From Herbaspirillum aquaticum (GTDB lineage: Bacteria; Pseudomonadota; Gammaproteobacteria; Burkholderiales; Burkholderiaceae_D): a DNA stretch of 64,000 nt. Position 1 is the stretch's first letter. Every line of letters starts with the position of its first letter. Positions 1 to 7,206 of this stretch are shown in pieces. The notes beneath the pieces are model-generated. The model made no database searches. It had not been told where the DNA came from and saw only the letters and a list, made by a program, of their open reading frames with translations. The DNA lies in the NCBI RefSeq assembly GCF_002213425.1, contig NZ_NJGV01000002.1:372001-436000 (forward strand), written 5' to 3'. Position numbers and translations under genes: made by a program.

Positions 1-774
1 GATCAGCGCACCCAGCCAGACCCGGCCGTTGGTGAACATGGCACCCAGGGACAGGTGCTCCTTCTGGCTTTCTTCGTGGCTGATGTTGGTTTCCAGCAGG
101 CGCTTTTCGTCTTCGGTGAGCCACTCGGCATCACGGATGCGATCCTTCATATACAGGATCACCAGGGCGCCCAGGATCAGCGAAGGAATGGCTTCCAGGA
201 TGAACATCCACTGCCAGCCGGTATGACCCCACACGCCCGGCATGGCGTGCATGATCCAGCCCGACAGCGGTCCGCCGATCACGCCCGAGAGAGCGATGCC
301 GGTCATGAACAGCGCAGTGATCTTGCCGCGGCGCGCGGCCGGATACCAGTAGGTCAGATACAGGATCACGCCCGGGAAGAAGCCGGCTTCGGCCACCCCC
401 AGCAGGAAGCGCATGATGTAGAACATTTCCGGGGTGGTGACATAGGCCATCGCGCCCGAGATGATGCCCCAGGTGATCATGATGCGGGCGATCCAGAGCC
501 GCGCACCGACCTTGTGCAGGATCATGTTGCTGGGCACTTCGAAGACGAAGTAACCCAGGAAGAAGATGCCCGCGCCCAGGCCATAGACGGTATCGCTGAA
601 CTTCAGGTCCTGCAGCATCTGCAGCTTGGCAAAGCCGACGTTGACCCGGTCCAGGTAGGAAGCCACATAACACAGGAACAGCAGCGGCAGCAGCCGCCAG
701 GTGACCTTGCTGTAGGTCGCGTCTTCAAAGGATGCGCGTGCGCCGCTGGCGGCTGCGCCTGCTTGGTAGGTCAT
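1..774 (-). CDS. MFS transporter, anion:cation symporter type (C-terminus outside window)
   Basis: The first 258 codons lie in the window; the rest runs off the left edge. The translation has alternating hydrophobic helices typical of a 12-helix MFS carrier. The conserved first-helix segment (SYLDRVNVGFAKL, about residues 39-51) and the FEVPSN motif of helix 2 are typical of the anion:cation symporter family, which imports organic acids such as tartrate, hexuronates or aromatic acids. The ATG at 774 has an upstream GGAGCGAG. It lies downstream of, and on the same strand as, the SDR and ALDH genes, so the carrier probably imports the substrate they oxidise. A 34-bp dyad at 861-894 sits in its promoter region. 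The substrate cannot be told from sequence. Confidence 0.9.
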   Translation of the reverse strand, partial: MTYQAGAAASGARASFEDATYSKVTWRLLPLLFLCYVASYLDRVNVGFAKLQMLQDLKFSDTVYGLGAGIFFLGYFVFEVPSNMILHKVGARLWIARIMITWGIISGAMAYVTTPEMFYIMRFLLGVAEAGFFPGVILYLTYWYPAARRGKITALFMTGIALSGVIGGPLSGWIMHAMPGVWGHTGWQWMFILEAIPSLILGALVILYMKDRIRDAEWLTEDEKRLLETNISHEESQKEHLSLGAMFTNGRVWLGALI

Positions 775-860
775 GTCTCGCTCCAGATATTGTTTGACGT
801 GTCGTTGTTGTACGCCGACGGTTCTTTGTGACCGCTTGACGGTGCCACGCATTGTAGGCG

Positions 861-894
861 CGGTGAGGACATTGTCAAATCAATATCCTCACCG
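861..894. promoter_or_regulatory. 34-bp inverted repeat, probable operator for the MFS gene
   Basis: Arms CGGTGAGGACATTG (861-874) and CAATATCCTCACCG (881-894) pair with one mismatch around TCAAAT. It lies between the SDR stop (923) and the MFS start (774). No T-run follows on either strand, which argues against a simple terminator. The core TGTCAAATCAAT (873-884) recurs with one change at 3347-3358 beside the divergent GntR gene, which suggests a GntR operator. Confidence 0.6.
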
Positions 895-922
895 ATCGCA
901 TGAAGATTTTTGCAGTGCGGTC

Positions 923-1681
923 TTATACGCAGCGTCCGCCATCGACCTCGATGCACACTCCGGTGACGAACTGTGCCTCATCCGAGCCCAGGTACAGGCA
1001 GGCATTGGCAATGTCTTCCGGGGTGGAGAAGCGGCCCATGGGGATGGTGGCGACGAATTTCTTGCGGTTTTCCGGGGTGTCGGGCACGCCCATGAACTCC
1101 GACAGCAGGCCGGTGGCCGAGATGACCGGATTGACGCAGTTCACGCGGATATTGTCCGGGCCCAGTTCGGCCGCCATCGACTTGCTGGTGGTGATGACCG
1201 CGCCCTTGCTGCCGTTGTACCAGGTCAGGCCCGGGCGCGGGCGGATGCCGGCGGTGGAGGCGATGTTGACGAAAGCACCTCCGCCGACCTGGCGGAAGTA
1301 GGGCACGAAGGTCTTGGCCGAGAGGAAGATGCTTTTCACGTTGACTGCATAGACGCGGTCGAATTCGTCTTCTTCCACTTCCAGCATGGGACGGTTGCGG
1401 TGCGTGGTCCCGGCATTGTTGACGACGATGTCGAGCTTGCCGAAGTGTTCCAGGGCGGTCGCCAGCAGTTGGTCCATGTCGGCGCGCTTGGAGACGTCGG
1501 CCTTGGCGAAGACTGCACGGCCGCCCGCCGCCTTGATCTCTTCGACCACCCGCAGGCCGCCCGTTTCGCCGATATCGGCCACCACGACGGAAGCGCCTTC
1601 ACGGGCATAGGCCTTGGCGATGCCTTCACCGAAACCCGAACCGCCACCGGTGACGATGGCTACCTTGTCTTGCAAACGCAT
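923..1681 (-). CDS. SDR family NAD(P)-dependent oxidoreductase
   Basis: A 252-residue classical short-chain dehydrogenase. It has the TGGGSGFG cofactor glycine motif (residues 11-18), NNAG (88-91), N114, catalytic S142, and Y155/K159 in the YNGSK motif. Asp36 (VVVADI) at the end of the second strand favours NAD over NADP. Length is normal for the family. The ATG is preceded by AAGGAG at good spacing. It lies 41 nt after the aldehyde dehydrogenase on the same strand, so the two are likely co-transcribed and may oxidise an alcohol or sugar-derived substrate in sequence. The actual substrate is unknown. Confidence 0.9.
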   Translation of the reverse strand: MRLQDKVAIVTGGGSGFGEGIAKAYAREGASVVVADIGETGGLRVVEEIKAAGGRAVFAKADVSKRADMDQLLATALEHFGKLDIVVNNAGTTHRNRPMLEVEEDEFDRVYAVNVKSIFLSAKTFVPYFRQVGGGAFVNIASTAGIRPRPGLTWYNGSKGAVITTSKSMAAELGPDNIRVNCVNPVISATGLLSEFMGVPDTPENRKKFVATIPMGRFSTPEDIANACLYLGSDEAQFVTGVCIEVDGGRCV

Positions 1682-1722
1682 GATGTGTCTCCTTGAAAAT
1701 TGCGTGTGTTCAATGAAAGAGT

Positions 1723-3156
1723 TCAGCCGTGGCGGATGGCGATGGTCTTGAGGACCGTGAAGCCATAGAGCGCCTCGAATCCCTTTTCCCGCCCGTGGCC
1801 GCTGGCCTTGACGCCACCGAAGGGCAGTTCCACGCCGCCACCGGCGCCATAGTTGTTGATGAAGACCTGGCCGCTGCGAATGGCGCGCGCCAGCCGCAAC
1901 TGGCGGCCGCCGTCGCGGGTCCAGACGCTGGCCACCAGGCCGTAGTCGGTGCCGTTGGCCAGGGCGATGGCCTCGGCTTCATCCTCGAAGGACATGGCCG
2001 CCAGCACCGGACCGAATACTTCTTCCTGCGCCAGCCGGTGCTGCGGCGGTACGTCGCGCAGCAGGGCCGGGGCCTGGTAGAAACCGCCGGCCGGGGCGCC
2101 GGGCGCGATCTCACCCTGTGCCACCAGGGCGATGCCGTCGCGCCGCGCATCCGAGAGGAAACCGGCCACGCGCTCCTGCTGGGTCTTGCGGATCAGCGGG
2201 CCGCAGTCCAGGTCCATCTGCGAGGACCCCACCTTGAGCTGCGAGAACAGCCCGGCAAGCCGCTCCAGCACCTGCTCGTAAGCGCCACGCTGGACCAGCA
2301 GGCGGCTACCGGCCGAGCAGGTCTGGCCGGCGTTCTGCACGATGGCATTGACCACCACCGGCAGCAGGGCGTCCATATCGGCATCCTCGAACACCACCTG
2401 CGGCGACTTGCCGCCCAGTTCGAGGGTGACGGGCGTGTGATGCTCGGCGGCCGCGCGCACCACCAGCTTGCCCACGTTGGGCGAGCCGGTGAAGGACACG
2501 TGGTCCACGTCAGGATGCTTGACCAGCAGATCGCCAGCCTCGTGCCCATACCCGGTGACGATGTTGAGCGCACCCTCGGGGAAACCCGCCTCTGCGGCCA
2601 GTTCAGCCACCCGCAGGATGGACAGGCAGGCATCCTCGGCCGGCTTGACCACGCAGGTATTGCCGGCAGCCAGGGCGCCGCCTACGCAGCGTCCAAAGAT
2701 CTGCATCGGGTAGTTCCAGGGCACGATGTGGCCGGTCACGCCGTGCGGCTCGCGCAGGGTCAGCACCGTATAGCCGGCCTGGTAGGGAATGGTGTCGCCG
2801 TGCAGCTTGTCGGCGGCCCCGGCATAGAACTCGAAGTAGCGCACGATGGCCGCCGCGTCGGCACGTGCCTGCTTCATGGGTTTGCCGCAGTCGCGTCCTT
2901 CCAGCTGGGCCAGTTCTTCCTGGTGATCCTGGAGTTTGTGGGCCAGCTTCATCAACAGGCGGCTGCGTTCGGCGGCGGAAAGCTTGCCCCAGGCGCCTTC
3001 ATAGGCGCGCCGTGCAGCCAGCACGGCTTGGTCGATGTCGGTGGCGTTGCCACGGGCGATGGCCTCGAAGGCCTGGCCATCGGAGGGATCGATGACGGGA
3101 ATGCTTTCGCCGGAGGCGGGGGCGACCCAGCGGTTGTCGATGAAGTGCTGTTTCAT
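1723..3156 (-). CDS. NAD(P)-dependent aldehyde dehydrogenase
   Basis: A 477-residue ALDH superfamily enzyme that oxidises an aldehyde to a carboxylate. Visible catalytic residues are N148 in PWNYP, general base E246 in LELGGK, and nucleophile C280 in NAGQTCSAGSR. The EEVFGP motif is also present near the C-terminus. Length matches the family. It is the first gene of a probable ALDH-SDR operon and is divergent from the GntR regulator at 3467, the usual arrangement for a locally regulated catabolic operon. Substrate specificity is not readable from sequence. Confidence 0.92.
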   Translation of the reverse strand: MKQHFIDNRWVAPASGESIPVIDPSDGQAFEAIARGNATDIDQAVLAARRAYEGAWGKLSAAERSRLLMKLAHKLQDHQEELAQLEGRDCGKPMKQARADAAAIVRYFEFYAGAADKLHGDTIPYQAGYTVLTLREPHGVTGHIVPWNYPMQIFGRCVGGALAAGNTCVVKPAEDACLSILRVAELAAEAGFPEGALNIVTGYGHEAGDLLVKHPDVDHVSFTGSPNVGKLVVRAAAEHHTPVTLELGGKSPQVVFEDADMDALLPVVVNAIVQNAGQTCSAGSRLLVQRGAYEQVLERLAGLFSQLKVGSSQMDLDCGPLIRKTQQERVAGFLSDARRDGIALVAQGEIAPGAPAGGFYQAPALLRDVPPQHRLAQEEVFGPVLAAMSFEDEAEAIALANGTDYGLVASVWTRDGGRQLRLARAIRSGQVFINNYGAGGGVELPFGGVKASGHGREKGFEALYGFTVLKTIAIRHG

Positions 3157-3466
3157 GGCGATGCGGTCCTTGGAGGCGAATCAGGGAGAGGAGCAGGACA
3201 GGGAAACAGCAGGAAAGCACGCCATGCATGCGCGGGCCGGCGTCGGACGGGCAGTCCGAACGGGGGCCGGGAAGGGCTTGTCTCCTGGTGTCTTGTCATG
3301 TGCTGCTGTTTTTGTTGTGCCTGAATCTAAGCCTGTGCATGCAAGATGTCAAATGAATTTACTACTTTGCTGACTGCTTGCGCCTGATGGCTGGCGGTGA
3401 GGCCGACAAATCCGCTACCATGCGGCCCATGCTGTTCTTTTCAGTTGCTGCCCAAGTGGAGTTTGG
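3157..3466. other. Divergent promoter region between ALDH and GntR genes
   Basis: This 310-bp stretch has no convincing gene; short frames here are read-through of ALDH shadows. It must hold both divergent promoters. The only pattern I can support is the TGTCAAATGAAT copy of the MFS operator core. Confidence 0.6.
3347..3358. promoter_or_regulatory. Second copy of the candidate GntR operator core
   Basis: TGTCAAATGAAT matches TGTCAAATCAAT at 873-884 in 11 of 12 positions. It lies in the divergent promoter region of the GntR regulator and ALDH genes. Unlike the first site it is not part of a long dyad, so it may be a weaker site or chance. Confidence 0.4.
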
Positions 3467-4243
3467 ATGCCTTCATCGAGCAAGTCCCCGCGCCCCGGCG
3501 CTTCCGGCGACATCCTGAGCCTGGCTGCTGCCGGCCTGGGTCCGGTGCGGCCGGAACGCTTCGCTGAACGCGTCTATGAAACCTTGTTCCATGCCATCGT
3601 GGAAGGGCGCATTGCGGTGGGCAGCAAGCTGCCTTCGGAAAACGACCTGGCCACGCTGTTCGAGGTGTCGCGCCCGGTGGTGCGTCAGGCGCTGGACCGC
3701 TTGCGGGAGGATCAACTGGTGGAATCCCTGCGCGGCTCCGGGACCTATGTGAAGGAAAAGGCGGGACTGGCGCCGGCCCGGCCCGATGGCGAACCCGAGA
3801 CCCGCATCGGCCACATCATGAACGGCCTGGAACTGCGCCTGGTGCTGGAGCCCGAATGCGCCTACATGGCCGCCCTGCGGCGCAACAAGCAGGACCTGGA
3901 ACAGATGGACGCCTTGCTGCTGGGCTTCGAGGAAGCCAATCGGGTGGGCGCCATCGCCCATCATTACGACTTCGGCTTCCATGAAGCCATCGCCCAGGCC
4001 ACCGGCAACCAGCGTTTCGTGCAGGTGATGAAGACGCTGGAATACGATGTCAGCCACGCCGTGAACATGCTGCGCCACCTGATGCACATCCCGCCCTGGA
4101 AGCGCTCCCAGGATGCCATGGATGAACACCGCCAGATCTTCGAGCTGATCCGGCTGCAGGATGCGGAAGGCGCCCGGCGCGCCATGCGCGGCCATATCGA
4201 GAATGCGCGCACGCGCATGTTCAACAGCCGGCCAGGCTTGTAA
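3467..4243 (+). CDS. GntR family regulator, FadR/FCD subfamily
   Basis: A 258-residue regulator. The N-terminal winged helix (about residues 30-98) has the family pattern GSKLPSENDLATLFEVSRPVVRQAL and the wing GSGTYV. The rest is an all-helical FCD ligand-binding domain with acidic and His residues that normally bind a metal and a carboxylate ligand. The ATG is preceded by GTGGAG. It is divergent from the ALDH-SDR genes, so it most likely represses them and the MFS carrier until the substrate or product is present. That role is inferred from position and the shared operator-like motif. Confidence 0.9.
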   Translation: MPSSSKSPRPGASGDILSLAAAGLGPVRPERFAERVYETLFHAIVEGRIAVGSKLPSENDLATLFEVSRPVVRQALDRLREDQLVESLRGSGTYVKEKAGLAPARPDGEPETRIGHIMNGLELRLVLEPECAYMAALRRNKQDLEQMDALLLGFEEANRVGAIAHHYDFGFHEAIAQATGNQRFVQVMKTLEYDVSHAVNMLRHLMHIPPWKRSQDAMDEHRQIFELIRLQDAEGARRAMRGHIENARTRMFNSRPGL

Positions 4244-4306
4244 GCAGCTTGTCATTGAGGCTGTCAATTTATTTAACTACTTATCGTCAAGCAGGAAGCC
4301 CACCGC

Positions 4307-5248
4307 ATGGAATTACGCCAACTGCGCTACTTCGTGGCCATCGTCGATCACGGTTCGCTGTCGCGGGCGGCGCGTGTGCTGCACATCGCCCAGCCGGCGC
4401 TGACCCAGCAGATACGCCAGCTGGAAGACGAGATGGCGGCGCAATTGCTTCATCGTTCAGCCCAGGGGGTGATTGCCACCGATGCCGGCAAGGTTTTCTA
4501 TGAGCACGCCCTGGCGATCTTGAAGCAGGTGCAGGATGCCAAGCAGGCCGTGGCGCAATCCACCGACAAACCCTCCGGGACGGTGGCGCTGGGCATTCCG
4601 CAGAGCGTCTCCAATGCACTGGCCTTGCCGCTGTTGAACGCGGTGCGCTCGATCTACCCCGAGATCACGTTGCAGCTGACCGAGGAATTGACCGGCAACC
4701 TGATCACCCAGTTGAAGTCCGGCCGCATCAACCTGGCCGTGCTGTTTGACGACGGCCAGCTGTCTTCCTTCGCGGCCACGCCCATGATCGAGGAAGAGAT
4801 GATGTACATCACTCGCGCCAAGTCGCGCTATGGCGTCAAGGGCCGCAAGGGCGTGCCGCTGGCAAAGGCCATCGAGGCTCCGCTGATCCTGCCCGGGCTG
4901 GCCCATGGGGTGCGCCCGCGTATCGAGAACCTGGTACGAGCCCAAGGCATGAGCCTGGACAACGTCATCGAGATCAACTCGGTGGCCATCCTCAAATCCG
5001 CCATCCTGGCCGATATCGGCGCCACTATCCTGCCGGTGGCGCCGCTGCTGGCCGACATCGAGCGCGGCGAGATGGTCGCCCATCCCATCGCCGGAGAGCA
5101 GATCTCGCGCACCCTTGTGCTGTGCGCCTCGCGCAATATTCCGCTGACTACCGCCGCCGCCGCCGTCGAAAGGCTGGTGCTGGATGTGACGGACGAACTG
5201 TGCCGTTCAGGGCAGTGGGGGCATACGCGGGCTTTGGAACGTGAATAA
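4307..5248 (+). CDS. LysR family regulator, Nac-like
   Basis: A 313-residue LysR-type regulator with an N-terminal helix-turn-helix (MELRQLRYFV, then AQPALTQQIRQLE, residues about 1-65) and a periplasmic-binding-like effector domain. The N-terminal wording resembles the Nac branch (nitrogen assimilation control) more than catabolic LysR proteins, but I would not assign the name. AGGAAG precedes the ATG. It follows the GntR gene by 63 nt and may be co-transcribed with it. Its targets are unknown. Confidence 0.88.
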   Translation: MELRQLRYFVAIVDHGSLSRAARVLHIAQPALTQQIRQLEDEMAAQLLHRSAQGVIATDAGKVFYEHALAILKQVQDAKQAVAQSTDKPSGTVALGIPQSVSNALALPLLNAVRSIYPEITLQLTEELTGNLITQLKSGRINLAVLFDDGQLSSFAATPMIEEEMMYITRAKSRYGVKGRKGVPLAKAIEAPLILPGLAHGVRPRIENLVRAQGMSLDNVIEINSVAILKSAILADIGATILPVAPLLADIERGEMVAHPIAGEQISRTLVLCASRNIPLTTAAAAVERLVLDVTDELCRSGQWGHTRALERE

Positions 5249-5393
5249 TTCTGAATGAGTGCCCGGTTTTCCAGCATGGAAATTCAGATTTTTTGATGAA
5301 TTGCTGAAAATCACTGCTGAGCTTGCGCCATCGGTTACACTTCCGCCGATCCCGGCCGTCCTTTAGCCCACAGCCATTGAGGACGCTGCCAAT

Positions 5394-6650
5394 GTGCTTG
5401 TGAGCGCATCTTCCGCATCGCCCGCCGCGGTGCCTTCTACACCCGTCCGCGAGGACAAGCGAACCCGCATGAATCCTTTCACCGCCAGCATTGCGCTGGC
5501 CATCGTACAGTTTTGCAGTGGCGTCATCATGACCGGGCTGTTCATCAGCACGCCGTCAGAGCGCTTCACGCGGCTGTGGGCGCTGTCGGGGGTGTTCTCG
5601 GCGCTGGGGATCTGCATCACCGTGGCGGTCTACAGTGGTCTGGAGGGCAACCTGCGTTTGCTGGGCTTGTTGCTGGGCAACACGCTGGTGTTTTCTTCCG
5701 GCATCGTGGCCTGGTGCGGCCTGCGCAGCTTCTACCAGCGCCAGTCACGGGACTGGCCGTGCATGATCATCATCGGCTATGCCGTCAGCTTTACGGGCCT
5801 GTTGGTCGGCGAGGCCGATTTCACTCAACGCGCCTTCCTGGCCGTGGGTGGGCTGCAACTGGTGTTTTGCCTGGTGCTGCTTGAGTTCTTCAAGGGCATG
5901 TCCGGGCCACTGGCCAAGCGCTACCCGCGCTGGACCTTTGGCCGCTGTACCGGCATCGGTGCCTTGCTGATCCTCAGTGCCACCCTGGTGAGCCGGTTCG
6001 TGATCTCGCTGTCGCATCCCGAACTGTTCATGCCGCCGGAGATGAGCAACCTGGGCGTGGCACTGATCTACCTCATTCCCATCAGCGGCTCCTTGCTGCT
6101 GTCGGTATCGCTGATGATGATCTACTTCGAACGCCTGCTGGCCGACAAGCAGCGCCTGGCGACCGAAGATGAACTGACGGGTACCCTCAACCGCCGCGAG
6201 CTGGTGCGCTGTGGCGAAGAAGTGCTGGCCCGGGCGGTGCAGGGCGGGCGGGTACTGACGTTGGCTTTCATCGATGTGGATCACTTCAAACACATCAACG
6301 ATACCCACGGCCACCTGGTGGGCGACCGCGTGCTGGCCGACATCGGTGCCTTGCTGCGCGAGCAGTGCTGCCAGGGCGGCATGGTGGGCCGCTACGGCGG
6401 GGAGGAATTCTGCGCAGTTTTCCCGGACTGGTCCGAAGCCCAGGCACGCCAGATCGCCCAGCATCTGCTGGAGACCGTGCGCAATCACGATTTCGGGCAT
6501 GGGCAGAGGGTCACCATCAGCGTCGGGCTGGCGGTATTGCAGCCGGGCCAGTCCATGAGCTGGGATGCGCTGGTTCACGAGGCCGATCTGGCCTTGTATC
6601 GTGCCAAGAGTGAAGGGCGCAATGCCTTCAGGATGGCGCTGGCGGCTTGA
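5394..6650 (+). CDS. Membrane-anchored diguanylate cyclase (GGDEF)
   Basis: A 418-residue protein from a GTG start, or 393 residues from the ATG at 5469, where the first membrane helix begins. About six hydrophobic helices (residues 30-245) form a sensory membrane domain. A GGDEF domain follows (about 255-415), with intact signature GGEEF at 335-339 and the DxDHFKxIND motif at about 294-303, so it should make cyclic di-GMP. The inhibitory I-site RxxD expected nine residues before GGEEF is absent (CQGG at 326-329), so feedback inhibition by product is not expected. There is no EAL domain. It is isolated from its neighbours. Confidence 0.9.
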   Translation: MLVSASSASPAAVPSTPVREDKRTRMNPFTASIALAIVQFCSGVIMTGLFISTPSERFTRLWALSGVFSALGICITVAVYSGLEGNLRLLGLLLGNTLVFSSGIVAWCGLRSFYQRQSRDWPCMIIIGYAVSFTGLLVGEADFTQRAFLAVGGLQLVFCLVLLEFFKGMSGPLAKRYPRWTFGRCTGIGALLILSATLVSRFVISLSHPELFMPPEMSNLGVALIYLIPISGSLLLSVSLMMIYFERLLADKQRLATEDELTGTLNRRELVRCGEEVLARAVQGGRVLTLAFIDVDHFKHINDTHGHLVGDRVLADIGALLREQCCQGGMVGRYGGEEFCAVFPDWSEAQARQIAQHLLETVRNHDFGHGQRVTISVGLAVLQPGQSMSWDALVHEADLALYRAKSEGRNAFRMALAA

Positions 6651-6789
6651 TTACATCAGCAAAAATCTGAGCAGCGAAGACGGCGAATTGGCACGACTTG
6701 CTTGACTTGGCGCTACACATGTTGCTAGTCTCCAACTTCCCATTTTATGGGATCGGGTTTGGCGACTCGAATTTACCCAAAGCGAACAT

Positions 6790-6807
6790 CCGCCCTACGG
6801 CGGTTTT
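6790..6807 (+). promoter_or_regulatory. Terminator-like hairpin in the leader of the small gene at 6845
   Basis: CCGCC-CTAC-GGCGG (6790-6803) is followed by TTTT, 38 nt before the start codon. A possible promoter (TTGACT at 6702-6707, TAGTCT at 6726-6731) lies upstream. If so, transcripts meet this small terminator before the gene, as in attenuation. Confidence 0.4.
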
Positions 6808-6844
6808 AAGTGGCAGGTTTTTTCAAAGCGACCAAGGAGGCAAC

Positions 6845-7150
6845 ATGCCTGATACCCGTCATTCCGAAGTGTCCCCGGTACCCTTATTCCAAGCGTTTTC
6901 GTGGCACAACCCTGAAGTCCCTCCCTCCCATCACAAGAAGTTTCTTGAGTACGCACACGACGTCAGCAATGGCGTGGCGGTCCTGCTTTCCCTGATCGAG
7001 TTTGCCGAAAGTGAGAAACAAGATGAAAGGCCGCTGCTCTGCGAGCCTGACAAAGGCGCGTTGATGCGCTTGGCGATTACTGCAAGTCGGATGCTTGCCA
7101 ATGTGGCTGAAAAACAGATCGACTCAGCGAATAACGCATATCCGCAGTAG
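6845..7150 (+). CDS. Small protein of unknown function (101 residues)
   Basis: The ATG at 6845 has a strong AAGGAGG. The frame is open further upstream (to 6698), but that extension has no ribosome site and is unlikely. The product is soluble. Its C-terminal half is helical and ends in a pattern (LMRLAITASRMLANVAEKQID) reminiscent of small uncharacterised proteins common in pseudomonads. That resemblance is from memory and weak. There are no catalytic motifs. It stands alone between the diguanylate cyclase and the convergent dnaE2 operon. Confidence 0.65.
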   Translation: MPDTRHSEVSPVPLFQAFSWHNPEVPPSHHKKFLEYAHDVSNGVAVLLSLIEFAESEKQDERPLLCEPDKGALMRLAITASRMLANVAEKQIDSANNAYPQ

Positions 7151-7161
7151 CAGGCCTCTTC

Positions 7162-7189
7162 CTTGGGAGGTGTTACATCACCTCCCAAG
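7162..7189. terminator. Hairpin between convergent genes
   Basis: CTTGGGAGGTG (7162-7172) and CACCTCCCAAG (7179-7189) pair perfectly around TTACAT. It lies between the stop of the small gene (7150) and the dnaE2 stop (7207). No strong T-run is present on either side. Confidence 0.6.
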
Positions 7190-7206
7190 TTCGATTGAGA
7201 GGCGAT

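Noticed and set aside
1729-3324. 531-codon open frame on the plus strand
   Set aside because: Antisense shadow of the aldehyde dehydrogenase, whose catalytic residues are intact.
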